This document shows positions 9,562-19,811 of a stretch of 64,000 bases of DNA, in pieces. The notes under the pieces are model-generated. The model saw nothing but the letters and a program-made list of their open reading frames with translations, searched no databases and was not told where the DNA came from. The position numbers and the translations under genes are program-made. Location: the NCBI GenBank assembly GCA_041398905.1, contig JAWKTV010000009.1, positions 192,638 through 256,637 of the forward strand, written 5' to 3'. This DNA comes from JAWKTV01 sp041398905 (GTDB lineage Bacteria; Planctomycetota; Planctomycetia; Planctomycetales; Planctomycetaceae). Within the stretch, counting starts at the first letter, position 1. Each line of letters opens with the position of its first letter.

Positions 9562-11317
9562 GGTTGCGAGGCGGGCTGCAACGCATAGACCTGGAATGGT
9601 TTCGTCTGATGGACAGGCGTGGCGTCGATCGGTCCATAACGGCTGACGATCAAAAAATTCATGCCCGTGAGCCGGTGGAGATCGGCGAGATCGTCCTCGG
9701 AGATCGAGCCATCGGCCTTCGCCTCGCCACTCCAGCGGACGAGCAGCTTGCGGCGATCCCACCATTCGATGATCCCGGCCGCGTCCTGCGGGCAGTTCTT
9801 GAAGGAGACGTATTCGGCCCGGTCAGCGTACCAGTTGACGGCCCAAGTCTCGTTCGCCGTGCCCACGAGCGCGTCCGCGGGTGTGTGCTCGCGAATCCAG
9901 CGACACGTCTTGACCCAGGCGGCATGTCTGTCGGCAGGCATGGTGCTCGCGTTTGCGTCGGGTGCGGGCAGCCATGCCGCGGCGGCGAGCGCGCTGGCCG
10001 ACAGCACCAGCAGCAAGGGCGGTGCCGTCGACGACCACAAACGACGCAATCCGACATCGAGCATCATCGCCCCCGCCGTCGCCACGAACCACGGCAACGC
10101 GGCATCGGCGAAGCGGAAGGGGTAGAACTTCAGCAGGGAGGTCCGCCAGCCAGCGAAGCGTTCCAGCACCCAGTCATCCGCGATCCAGTTAGCTTTGTGC
10201 GCGGCCATCGTCCACTCCGGCAGCCAGCCGATGAAGAGGCCGAACGTGGCGATCAGCAGCCTGCGCCGACGACCGCGCGGCGGGCCGCACGAACCCCGGC
10301 GTGCTTCGCCAATATGATTGAGAGCACGATCGACCCCAGCAGCAGTCCGGCGTAATGCTGGTACGCGAACCGGGGGAACAGCAGTGGATCGAGGTGATGG
10401 CCGAGCCGATGTTCGATGAGGATGCGGTCGGCACGTCGCCCGAGTTCGGGATCGCCGCCGAGCACCAGCATCAACGCGGGAATCAAGCCGGGCAGCGCGC
10501 CGAGCAGAAACAGCACAACGGACGCGAGCCAATCCTTCCTGGTCGGTGGGACGATGGAACCTCGAGTGCGAGTGGTCACGGTCGTCGACACATCAGCGGC
10601 ATCCGGCAGCGGAACTTCGTGACACTGAAGCGGAGTGACGTTGACGGCCGAACCGGCTGCGGATCGCAATTGTCTACACAGCAGCGCAAAGCCGACCGAC
10701 ACGACGTACCAGATGCCGACCACCGGGTGGCTGATCGCTCCGCCCGCCAGCGCAGCCGCCGGTCGCGGGCGATGCTCCAGCAGCAGCGCGGCGGACCAGA
10801 GCAGCAACCCGTAGCTGAAGACCTTGCCTTCGATCCCTCCGATGACCCACTCGCCGGAGAAGTTGCCGATCGCCGACAAGAGACAGAACGCCGCGGCGGA
10901 GAGAATCGCGGTCGATCCTCGACCAGTGATGCGGATGCCGCAGCGGGCCCAACCCCAGGCCAGCACGAGCAGCCCGATTGCTCGGCCGACGTAGGCGGTC
11001 GCTTCCAGCGAGAGCAGCCTGGTGAGCCAGCCGACCGTCGCATAAAAGACGAGATGGGGATTCGACGACTGCAGGAAGAAGTCCCTGGCGCACCAGTCGG
11101 AGTCCCACCAGAACTTCGCCTTGCCTAAATAGTGCGGCTCCCCCACCGCCGGCACGGGAGCCCGTATCAAGCTATGTAGGGCGCAGCACGCGAAGATGAT
11201 GCAGGCGACGGACACGGTCGTCCGCAGGTCGGGCACTTCGTGACCTTGAATGGTCCGCCGCTGGGCAACCGGCGGGGCCGTCTCCTGCGGACGTGTCGGC
11301 TGGTTGATGGCTCCCAT
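9558..11317 (-). CDS. Polytopic membrane protein, glycosyltransferase-like (DUF6798-type), frameshifted
   Basis: Roughly 585 residues with eight or more hydrophobic helices. Probable start ATG 11317 (MGAINQPTRPQ). The early luminal loop has AKFWWDSDWCARDFFLQS, reminiscent of the acidic catalytic loop of GT-C glycosyltransferases, and the soluble C-terminal part reads WIREHTPADALVGTANETW.. YADRAEYVSFKNCPQD.., typical of large planctomycete membrane proteins of this type. The N-terminal frame ends at 10253 and the C-terminal frame takes over (LLIATFGLFIGWLPEW) near 10260-10270, so one indel is present. Stop overlaps the start of the lipid kinase. Glycosyl transfer is inferred, not shown. Confidence 0.65.
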
Positions 11318-11471
11318 CTCCGCTGGCGGTCGCTGCAAGTGCCTGGCCCGTAGAGTCGAACCGCTTGGGCAAGCTGCACCGTCGGTTGATCCTTTGAGCC
11401 AGCTCTGGTCTCGGCTGACGGGCAAGCCGCCGGTCAACCACGAGTCGCGGTGAGGGCCGCGCCGGGCTGGT

Positions 11472-11663
11472 TCAGGCCTTCTTCGCCTTCGCCTTCTTCA
11501 CGGGAGCCTTCTTCGCTGGGGCCGGCTTGCTGGCCGCCTTTGCCGGAGCCTTGGCGGGCGTTCTTGCGGCCTTTGTTGACTTCCCCTTCGCGCCGCCAAA
11601 GACCCGATCGTAGTTCTCCCAGAACTTGGGAGTCGTACCCGTCCGCACAATAGGACCGCTCAT
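11472..11663 (-). CDS. Small conserved basic protein, Lys/Ala/Pro-rich tail
   Basis: 63 residues from ATG 11663. The first 25 residues (MSGPIVRTGTTPKFW, then ENYDRVFGG) are non-repetitive and look conserved, the rest is a histone-H1-like tail made of KAPAK, KAAPAKKA and KKAKAKKA units. The composition suggests nucleic-acid binding through the tail with a short folded or binding N-terminus. I believe this N-terminal motif recurs in planctomycete small proteins, but I know no function. It stands alone between the membrane protein and the EF-G paralogue. Confidence 0.7.
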   Translation of the reverse strand: MSGPIVRTGTTPKFWENYDRVFGGAKGKSTKAARTPAKAPAKAASKPAPAKKAPVKKAKAKKA

Positions 11664-11922
11664 TGCAACTTCCACACCTGTTGTTTCGCGGTGCGATGCG
11701 GTTCCACACGAAGCCGATCACATTCGCCTTAGATTCTCGCCGCTGTTGTCGTCGCGACAGGTGGAGATGTCAAGCGGCGGTCACAGCAGTCGATCGGGAT
11801 GTGGTCAGCGACCCGGACAGGCCGACGTGACCGGATCGCGACGGCGGACCGCCTCCGCGACGCATTGACGCGGCCGCACCAACGAGCGGCTGCGTCGTGG
11901 AAGCGGCCGGTCGACGATGGCA

Positions 11923-14025
11923 TCAGTGTTCTTCTTCCTCAATCTTCTTGGCCGCGCTGACGATTTTCTGCTGCTCGTTGGGCGGAACCATTTCGTAGTG
12001 GCTGAAGTGCATCGAGAAGGAGCCTTGACCCGCAGTGTGGCTCGACAACGAGCGGGCATAGGTCATCACCTCCGCCAGCGGGGCCTTGGCCTTGATGAGG
12101 GTGAAACCGCCGGGCAGTTCCTCCATCCCCTCCATGCGGCCGCGACGGGTGTTGAGGTCGCTGGTGACCTCGCCGATCTTGTCGCCCGGCACGGCGATTT
12201 CGAGTTCGACGATTGGTTCGAGGAGCGTCGGCCGAGCTTCGTTGAAGATGTTCCGCAGGCACATGCTTGCGGCGATCTTGAACGCGGTTTCGTTCGAGTC
12301 GACCGGATGGTCCTTGCCGAAGAACAGTTCCACCACGATGTCCTGAATCTGAAAGCCGGCGAGGCAACCTCTGGTGAGCCGCTCGCGAACACCTTTCTCC
12401 ACGGCGGGAATGTACTGATTCGGGACTGAACCGCCGGTGACTCGGTCGATGAAGCAGAAATTGAGGCCGGCGTCGTAGTGGTAGTGCCGCAGGCTCGGGA
12501 ACCGATCCTTGGTGAAGTACTCTTCCGGATTGATCCCCTGCGGGCAATGCGACACCCGCAGGTGGACTTCGGCGAACTGCCCCGAGCCGCCCGACTGCTT
12601 CTTGTGCCGGTAGCTCCCTTCCGCGTCGCCGCTGACGGTCTCGCGGTAGGGGACTTTGGGCGGGTGAGTGATGATCTGCACGTGGTCGCGGAGTTCGAGA
12701 CGATGTTGAATGAGCTGCAGATGCAGTTCGCTCATGCCGTGCATCACCATCTCGTGCGTCTGCTCCTCGCGATGAACGATGAAGCAGGGATCCTCCTCCT
12801 CGATCTTGTGCAGGGCAGTCGAGATCTTCGCCTGATCAGCTTGCGTCTTCGGTTCGACCGCGAGGCCGATCATCGGCTCCGGGAACGGATCTTCGGTAGC
12901 GCGACTCCGTCGACTCCCTTGAGCAGCAGGTCGCCGGTGTGCAGGTCGTCGACTTTGACGATCGCCACAATCTCTCCCGGTCCGGCGTGATCGATCGCGT
13001 CAGTGTGGCTCCCCTGCACGTCGAGAATCTGCGTGAGCTTCACCGACTTGCCCGTCCGCGAGCGTGATCGTTGAGTCCTTGTGCAGCGTGCCGGAGTACC
13101 CGCAGGTAACTCATCTTCGCGACAAACGGGTCGATGCGGGTCTTGAACACCTGCGCGATGACCGGTCCCTCCGGGTCGGGCAGTATCGCAAAGTCGGCCC
13201 CCCCCGCTTCGCCGTGCGAACGATGGCGGTGGGAGACGGCGCATAGCGGACAATGCCATCAATCAACTCTTTCACGCCAATCCCCGACTTGGCGGCGGTG
13301 CAGAAGATCGGGATTAGGCTGCCATCGGCAATGGCGTGACCAATCGCCCCGGCGAGTTCTTCAGGAGTCAACTGTCCCGATTCGAGGTATCGTTCCATCA
13401 GCCCTTCGTCCCACTCGACGGCCGCGTCGATCACCTGCTGGCCAGCCTCCTGGGGATTCATTACGGCCCCGGCGGGGGCGGCGGACTTGTCGAGCGTGCT
13501 GACGACACCCGTGAGGTCGTGCCCCAGTCCCACCGGCACATTGAACAGCGAGCAGGCGGGGCCGAACATCTCGCGGATCGTATTGACCAGTCCGTCGAAG
13601 TTGATGTTCTCGTGATCGCAGCGATTGATCACGATCATGCGGGCGACCCCCGCGTCGCCCGCATACTTGAAGAACTTACGCGTATTGGCGGCGATCCCCG
13701 AGTGTGCGTCGATGACGATGATGGCGGTGTCGACGGCCCGCAGCGCACCCATCCCCTGTCCGACAAAATCCGGCATACCGGGAACGTCGATCAGATTGAC
13801 CCGGACGTCTCCGGAATCGAAGTGAGCGACCGCCGAAACGATCGAGTGCTTGCGGGTCTTCTCTTCATCCTCGGTGTCGAGCAGGCTGTTTCCTTCATCG
13901 ACACAGCCCGCCCGCGAGTTCTTTCCAGCCGCGAACAGCATGTGGTCGGCCAGGGTCGTCTTTCCGCTGCCACCGTGACCAACCAACGCGACATTTCTAA
14001 CGTTGTCAACCGCGAACCGGGCCAT
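11923..14025 (-). CDS. Elongation factor G paralogue (EF-G2-like), frameshifted
   Basis: Translational GTPase of about 700 residues from ATG 14025, with AAGGAG 12 bases upstream. G1 is GHGGSGKTTL, G3 is DVPGMPD rather than DTPG, and G4 is NRCD rather than NKxD, departures typical of second EF-G paralogues rather than canonical FusA. Domain IV/V sequences are clear: HGMSELHLQL, GGSGQFAEVHL, NQYIPAVEKGVRERL and the ending ..RSLSSHTAGQGSFSMHFSHYEMVP. Frames change at the eight-C run 13198-13205, again near 13100 and 13055, and near 12880. No rpsL/rpsG/tuf neighbours, which fits a paralogue. Role in elongation versus recycling is unknown. Confidence 0.85.
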
Positions 14026-14419
14026 GGGAGCACGCTCCTTGTTCGAGATTTCAACCCGCTGGCGGGCCTGCAGGAGCGAGGTCAACCGGCGAGCCGGGGT
14101 CGCCCGCGTCGATCGCAATGAAGGCCGCGATCAGCGGGCAGATCAGACAGGACTGACCACCATGCTAACGCATCAGTGAATACTGTTCCACCTTTCCGCG
14201 CGAAGCAGCAGACCGCACCAGCGCAATTAACGCCCATACCAGCACAGAGCGCAAGCAAGCCCCACGGCACGCAGTCACCGAATGATGGATGCAAGCAAGT
14301 TGAACGCCAAGGCGGAGAGGCGCGGAGACGCAAGGGCGCGAATCAGCGGCGCGAAGCTGCCGCTACCCGGCTGTCGGCAGGACAGGCGACGGACAGGCAC
14401 GAGCTGCGATCACCTGGCG
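14026..14419. other. Gene-free stretch with one purine-rich repeat
   Basis: 394 bp between the EF-G start and the phosphofructokinase stop. No plausible gene. It contains GGCGGAGAGGCGCGGAGACGC at 14311-14331, related to the degenerate repeat at 8530-8575. It presumably also holds the EF-G promoter on the reverse strand. Confidence 0.4.
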
Positions 14420-15562
14420 TCAGTGTTGCGGTGTGTGCCACTGCAACGCCGTCAGCATCTGGCTGGGTGGGTATTCCCCAAAGCTGATGCCCAGTGCACG
14501 CGCCCCCTGTACCGCGGAGCCGTTGGGGTCGACGTTCGACAGTTTGCCCACCGCCTCCTTGATCGGCACGCTGTGGATCTCGGGCGGGTGGTAGGAAACC
14601 ATCTCGCCAAATCTCCGCTGCACCACGAGTCGGACGGCATGTGCGCCGTATTGGGTGGCGAGCATGCGGTCGAAGTTCGTCGGCGGTCCACCCCGCTGCA
14701 AGTGACCCAGCACGACGCAGCGGACCTCGCGATTCAACCGCTGCTCCAGAGTCTTCGCGACCAACTCGCCGATCCCTCCCAGGTGGACCTGCGCGAGGGC
14801 CGGACCATCTGGCGCACCATCGGTGACGAGTCCACCATCCGGCAGGTGTGCTCCCTCGGCGACCACGACGACGGTGAAGCGTTTGCCTTCGCGGTCACGT
14901 TCTTGAATCTTCTGACAGACGTTCTCGAACTGCCAGCGAATCTCCGGCAAGAGAATCACACCCGCGCCCCCCGCGATGCCGGCGTGCAGGGCGATCCATC
15001 CGGCGTGCCGGCCCATCACCTCCACCACCATCACCCGCTCGTGACTAATCGCGGTCGAGTACAGCCGATCGATGGCGTCGGTCGCACAGGCGACCGCGCT
15101 GTCGAAGCCGAAAGAGAACGCCGTCGAAGAGAGGTCGTTGTCGATCGTCTTCGGCACTCCGACGACCGGCAGCCCTTGCTCATGGAATTGCTCCGCCACC
15201 GCCAGTGATCCATCGCCCCCGACGCAAACCAGGGCTTCCAGCGAGAGCACGCGGAAGGTGGCCCGGACTTCGTCGATGAGTTTGGGATCGAGATCGATGC
15301 GCTCGTCGACCCCTTTTCGAGCGGCGAAGCGTCCTTTGTTGGTCGAACCGAGAATGGTGCCGCCGCGGTTGATGATTCCGAGCGTGTTCTTCCGATCGAG
15401 TGACACGAAGTCGACCGGGTCGACCAGCCCTTCGTAGCCCCGCTTGAAGCCGATGACTTCGTAACCAAACCGGGTCGCGCTTTTGACGGCGCCACGAATG
15501 ACTGCGTTCAGTCCGGGACAGTCTCCGCCGGAGGTCAGAATACCGATGCGTTTGGTCGACAT
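14420..15562 (-). CDS. pfkA: 6-phosphofructokinase
   Basis: 380 residues from ATG 15562 (MSTKRIGILTSGGDCPGLNAV), longer than the 320-residue E. coli enzyme and in the range of the group III family. Phosphorylates fructose-6-phosphate to the 1,6-bisphosphate. The donor site reads VGGDGSLAVAEQ, with the Gly of ATP-dependent enzymes instead of the Asp of PPi-dependent ones. The catalytic loop is PKTIDNDLSSTAFSFGFD, with the Lys before TIDND that PPi and group III enzymes have. MGRHAGWIALH and HLQRGGPPTNFDR complete the active site. ATP as donor is therefore likely but not certain. Monocistronic. Confidence 0.92.
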   Translation of the reverse strand: MSTKRIGILTSGGDCPGLNAVIRGAVKSATRFGYEVIGFKRGYEGLVDPVDFVSLDRKNTLGIINRGGTILGSTNKGRFAARKGVDERIDLDPKLIDEVRATFRVLSLEALVCVGGDGSLAVAEQFHEQGLPVVGVPKTIDNDLSSTAFSFGFDSAVACATDAIDRLYSTAISHERVMVVEVMGRHAGWIALHAGIAGGAGVILLPEIRWQFENVCQKIQERDREGKRFTVVVVAEGAHLPDGGLVTDGAPDGPALAQVHLGGIGELVAKTLEQRLNREVRCVVLGHLQRGGPPTNFDRMLATQYGAHAVRLVVQRRFGEMVSYHPPEIHSVPIKEAVGKLSNVDPNGSAVQGARALGISFGEYPPSQMLTALQWHTPQH

Positions 15563-16020
15563 GGACAGGCTGCTGCTCACACACAGGGAGGGGAGGCGGA
15601 AGCCATCGCGCCTCGAAACTCGCGGCGCTCGAACCGACATCTCGTGAGCCAACTGGTCACGACAGGGGGCAAGGCGAGGACAATGGCGCGCGTAATCTAT
15701 CGTCGCGACGCTGGCAGCGTGAAGGTCGCTATCGCGGGATTCACCTCACATCGAGGACAACGCATGCAACCGCGACGGGCCGGAGGATGACGCCAAGGCC
15801 GATGAATCCGCTGGGATCAATTGTGCATCGTCCAAGGTTCAACGACGATTGGAGCCGGGTTCGGTTGGCAGCTATAGTTGTTCGTCCGCTGCCTGGTGAC
15901 GCGGCTCGCGAATTCGAGAGGGAACGAACTCGACGCGCGGGTGCCGTGTCGCGTCAGCCGGGCGTCGATGCCTGCGTTGAAAGCCGAACTGTCCATGATT
16001 TTTGTCGTTGGGAGACCACA
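15563..16020. other. Divergent intergenic region pfkA/asd
   Basis: 458 bp between two divergent genes, so it should carry both promoters. Open frames across it show no family resemblance. A GGGAG ribosome site lies 8 bases before the asd GTG. Confidence 0.4.
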
Positions 16021-17028
16021 GTGTTCAAGTCTGTCGTGCTTGTTGGAGCGACCGGTGCCGTTGGCCGGATCATGCGTGACCTGCTGGAGCAGCGGAACTT
16101 CGCTGCCGAGCAGTTTCGCTTTCTGGCGTCGGCTCGCAGCGCCGGCTCGAAGCTGACGTTTCAAGGACGCGAGTACGTTGTCGAAGAGCTGACGAAGCAG
16201 GCCTTCGCCGGAGCGGACCTGGTGATCTCGACGACACCCGACGACACCGCCCGCGATTTCCTGCCGTCCGCCGTCGAGGCCGGCGCGACCGTGATTGACG
16301 AGTCGGGCTACTGGCGCATGAAAGACGGTGTCGCGCTGGTCATTCCCGAAGTCAATCCGCAAGCGGCGCTCGACGCGAAAGGGATCATCGCCAGCCCCAA
16401 CTGTTCCACCACGCAACTCGTGATGGCACTCAAGCCGCTGCATGATGCGGCCCGCGTAACGAGGGTCGTCGTCAGCACCTACCAGGCCACCAGCGGTGCC
16501 GGCGTCCAGGGCCAGGCCGACCTTGCGGATGGTTCACGCGCCGCGCTCACCGGCGAGCCCTACGGCTACAAGGCGTTCAAGCACCCGATCGCCTTCAACT
16601 GCATTCCGCAGATCGGCTCCGAGAAGGAATCGGGATACACCAGCGAAGAGATGAAGATGGTCTACGAGACCCGCAAGATCCTCGGCGACGAATCGATCCT
16701 CGTCTGTCCGACGGCTGTGCGGGTTCCGGTCTCGAACTGCCATAGCGAGTCAATACTCGTCGAGACCGAGCGGCCAGTCTCAGTCGAACAGGCTCGCGAG
16801 TTGTTCGCCGCCTTCCCAGGCATCACGGTCGTCGACAACCTGGGAGCCGGCGAATACCCCATGCCTTCGCAGTGCGACGGGTCCGACGAAGTCTTCATCG
16901 GCCGCATCCGCAAGGACCTCTCGCATCCCAACGGCCTCGCCTTCTGGTGCGTGAGCGACAACCTCCGCAAGGGAGCCGCCACCAACGCCGTGCAGATTGC
17001 CGAACTGCTCGCAACCGCCCGGGCGTAG
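16021..17028 (+). CDS. asd: Aspartate-semialdehyde dehydrogenase
   Basis: 335 residues, the normal length, from GTG 16021; the longer reading from 15787 adds unrelated sequence. NADP-dependent reductive dephosphorylation of aspartyl phosphate to aspartate semialdehyde, the branch point for lysine/diaminopimelate, threonine and methionine. N-terminal Rossmann motif VLVGATGAVGRIM, catalytic cysteine in ASPNCSTTQLV, substrate motif STYQATSGAGVQG, and C-terminal VPVSNCHSESILVE where relatives read VPVxxGHS. That last change (Gly to Cys before His) is mild. Monocistronic. Confidence 0.95.
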   Translation: MFKSVVLVGATGAVGRIMRDLLEQRNFAAEQFRFLASARSAGSKLTFQGREYVVEELTKQAFAGADLVISTTPDDTARDFLPSAVEAGATVIDESGYWRMKDGVALVIPEVNPQAALDAKGIIASPNCSTTQLVMALKPLHDAARVTRVVVSTYQATSGAGVQGQADLADGSRAALTGEPYGYKAFKHPIAFNCIPQIGSEKESGYTSEEMKMVYETRKILGDESILVCPTAVRVPVSNCHSESILVETERPVSVEQARELFAAFPGITVVDNLGAGEYPMPSQCDGSDEVFIGRIRKDLSHPNGLAFWCVSDNLRKGAATNAVQIAELLATARA

Positions 17029-17644
17029 CGGGCCCCACAGGCATCGCGTGGCTTCGCCAGGAGGCCCGGTCCGTCAGTTGACTGGCCGGGTCGCTCGGCA
17101 ACAGGCTTCCTCACCTTCAGCGTTCGCCGGGCCTTCCGACTTCCGAGGTGCCGTATCCGGGGCAATTGTCACGAAGTCGCTTCGCAGGACAGTCTGTTGA
17201 AGAACGCGCGCGACGGACTTCCAGCCCGTCGCCGAACCGTCGAAACCACCCGATTCTCCGCCGAGAGGACATCGGCAGGATGCCAACCGCAGAGCTTTTC
17301 AACAGGCCGCCAAGACCCGACTCGGATTGACAACGTCCGGGAGGTGGACGACGTTAGTGGCATGGCAAGCGACATGAACCGGCCGCTCGCCGGGTGACCC
17401 GGCGAGATTATCCGTAGAATCGGATCGACGTACGGAGAGGATTGGTATGGAACCTGGAAGAGACGAGATTCACGAGCATTGTCCTGTCGCTGTTTGCGGC
17501 CAATGAGCCTGTGATCCGTGCGTAGGTACGTCGTTTGGTCCCAACTCGCCACGACGCAGCGGAGCAGCCGTGCGTCGCGCTGCGTATCGGTTGCGGCTCA
17601 CGTTGAGGGGCGGTTCACCAGCCCAACTGCTGAATCCGTAACTG
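17029..17644. other. Intergenic region containing a MITE-like repeat
   Basis: 616 bp without a credible gene; it carries the repeat described at 17194-17305. The remainder (17306-17644) shows nothing I can name. Confidence 0.4.
17194..17305 (+). repeat. MITE-like inverted-repeat element, copy 1
   Basis: 112 bp bounded by CTGTTGAAGAACGCG on the left and TTTTCAACAG on the right, so the ends are inverted repeats of CTGTTGAA. Internal landmarks are GACGGACTTCCAG and CATCGGCAGGATGCC. A copy in the opposite orientation lies at 28426-28536, beside a transposase remnant; by eye about three quarters of positions agree. No coding potential. Probably a non-autonomous element or palindromic repeat family. 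Confidence 0.7.
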
Positions 17645-18100
17645 CTACCGCAACCGCTCGACGGAGGTGATGTCGTCGATCGAGAACGGGCCGACAGGGG
17701 TTGACGCTCCCTGCAGCACCAGCAGACCGCGTTCGCTCTCGCGGGCATCAGGGTATCCGTCGACGCATTCGCCCGACCGCAGCGTTACCCGCACCTCGAA
17801 CGACTCTTCGAGCCCCTTCAGGCCATCCACGTACAAGGCGGGAAAGCGGCTCCAGGCCCACAGCCAGAGCGTGAACTGCGGGTCGACCCGGCCCGCGATG
17901 TCGTTCCACTCTTGTGCCGCCTTGAGCAACTCCCGCCGGGGTGCGTGCTGGCACCAGGGCTGCAGCACACCGCGAATCCACTCCCGCCGTGAGACGGCGA
18001 GCTGGTCGAACGTCGTGGTGAGATCGCACGACACCGCGGGCGAGGGGGACTCGCCCGCGGTGTCGTCGGTATTCGGCAGGTCATCCGTCATCGTGCTCAC
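17645..18100 (-). CDS. Conserved hypothetical protein
   Basis: About 151 residues (ATG 18100, or ATG 18091 three codons in). A Thr/Asp-rich leader is followed by a Trp-rich helical part (EWIRGVLQPWCQH..., FTLWLWAWSRFPALYVDGLKGLEE) and a beta-rich end (FEVRVTLRSGECVDGYPDARES...GLLVLQG...PFSIDDITSVERL). The last segment has the look of a small barrel with a G-x-V-D-G-Y turn. No signal peptide. It begins 30 bp after the pckA stop and could be co-transcribed with it. I do not recognise a family. Confidence 0.6.
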   Translation of the reverse strand: MSTMTDDLPNTDDTAGESPSPAVSCDLTTTFDQLAVSRREWIRGVLQPWCQHAPRRELLKAAQEWNDIAGRVDPQFTLWLWAWSRFPALYVDGLKGLEESFEVRVTLRSGECVDGYPDARESERGLLVLQGASTPVGPFSIDDITSVERLR

Positions 18101-18130
18101 CCAGCGATCCTCACTCCGCGTCCAGACTTC

Positions 18131-19733
18131 TCACGCTTCCAACTCGCTGACGACCGGCCCGGCGGCGAGGACTTCGGCACGCACGCCATCGGCATACTGG
18201 GTGAAGTTCTTTTGGAACAGGCCGGCGAGCTTGCGCGGTCGCCTCGTAGCTGGCCGCATCGCTCCAGCTCTGTCGTGGAACCAGGATCTCCGCGGGGACA
18301 CCCGGGCAGGCGGTGACGACATCCAGTCCGAAGATCGGGTCGCGGACGACGGGAGCGTCGGCCAGCTCGCCGGAGTAAATCGACTGGATGATCGCACGGG
18401 TGTACTTCAGGGAGATGCGAGCGCCCGTCCCGTAGCTCCCGCCGGCCCAACCGGTGTTGACGAGCCAGACATGGGCATGATGCCTGCGGAGCTTTTCCGA
18501 GAGCAGCTTCGCGTACACCCCGGATGCCAGACCAGAAACGGTCCGCCGAAGCACGGGGAGAACGTCGCGGAGGGTTCTTTGACGCCCATCTCGGTGCCGG
18601 CCACCTTGGCCGTATAGCCGCTGATGAAGTGATACTCGGCTTGCTCGGGAGTGAGCCTGGAGACCGGGGGCAGCACGCCGAAGGCATCGCAGGTGAGGAA
18701 GATGACATGCCGCGGGTGATCCGCCACGCAGGGGTGCGGGCATGCTCGATGAACTCGATCGGGTACGCGCGCGCGTGTTCTCGGTGACGGTCGTGTTGCC
18801 GAAGTCGACATGGTGCCGCGCCGGGTCGTACACGACGTTCTCAAGCACCGCTCCGAAGCGGAGGGCATCGAAGATCTGCGGCTCGGCCTCGCGCGTGAGA
18901 TACACCGCCTTGGCATAGCAGCCACCCTCGATATTGAAGATTCCGGTGTCGCTCCAGCAGTGCTCGTCGTCGCCGATGAGGTCACGTTCCGGGTCGGCCG
19001 ACAGAGTCGTTTTGCCGGTGCCCGACAGGCCGAACAGCACGGCTGACTCGCCCGTCTCACGATTCGACGTGGCGGAGCAGTGCATCGACAGGATGCCCTG
19101 CTTGGGCATGGCGTAGTTCATGTAGGTGAAGATCGCCTTCTTCATCTCCCCCGCGTAGTCGGTCCCCAGAATGATGACCTCGCGTTCGTCGAGGTGGAGG
19201 TCGACGCTGGTCTTCGAGGTCATGCCGGTGGTGTAGCGATTGGCGGGGAAGCCGCCGGCGTTGACGATCAGGAAGTCGGGATCGCCGAAGTTCGCCAACT
19301 CGTCGCTGGTGGGGCGAATGAGCATGTTGTACATGAACAGGGCATGGTACGGGCGGGCGCACAGCACCCGGACCTTGATCCGCGTCGCCGGATCCCAACC
19401 GGCGAAGCCATCGAAGCAGTACAGCCGCTCCCGAGTGTTGAGGTAGTCGATCGCCCGCTCTCGATTGACCATGAACGACCGTTCCTCGAGCGCGAAGTTG
19501 ACCGGTCCCCACCAGACATCCTGCTCGATGGACGGCGTCCGTACGACGCGCTTGTCTTTCGGGGAACGCCCGGTCTTTTCACCGGAGTACGCGATCAGCG
19601 CGCCGGTGTCGGAGATCGCGGCCCGTTCCTCGTGACGGATCGCTTCCTCGTAAAGCTGGGCGGGAGAAGCGTTTCGCAGTACGGTTGAGACGGTGATGCC
19701 ATGACGCGAGAGGTCGAAGCATTGGTCTGACAT
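18131..19733 (-). CDS. pckA: Phosphoenolpyruvate carboxykinase (ATP), frameshifted
   Basis: Gluconeogenic enzyme converting oxaloacetate and ATP to PEP and CO2; about 530 residues from ATG 19733. Clear motifs: AYSGEKTGRSPKDKRVV, NAGGFPANRYTTGMTSKTSVDLH, EMKKAIFTYMNYAMPKQGILSMHCSA, the P-loop GLSGTGKTTLSADPERDLIGDDEH and VFDVEGGCYAK-like IFNIEGGCYAK. Downstream, parts lie in three frames: YPIEFIEHA..HVIFLTCDAFGVLPPV, then LVNTGWAGGSYGTG..., then FQKNFTQYADGV to a stop at 18131. Indels are needed in the CGCGCGCG run near 18770, near 18735, near 18530 and near 18235. Likely sequence error, since all domains are intact. Confidence 0.9.
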
Positions 19734-19811
19734 GAGGGCTCCTCCTGAAGCAAGTCAGAGATCGAGAGATGACGACCCGAGGATACCGCGCGGCTGTCCC
19801 GCCCGGAGTCG

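Noticed and set aside
8530..14331. Purine-rich repeats as a regulatory motif
   Set aside because: Only two weakly similar stretches; too degenerate to claim more than a low-confidence repeat.
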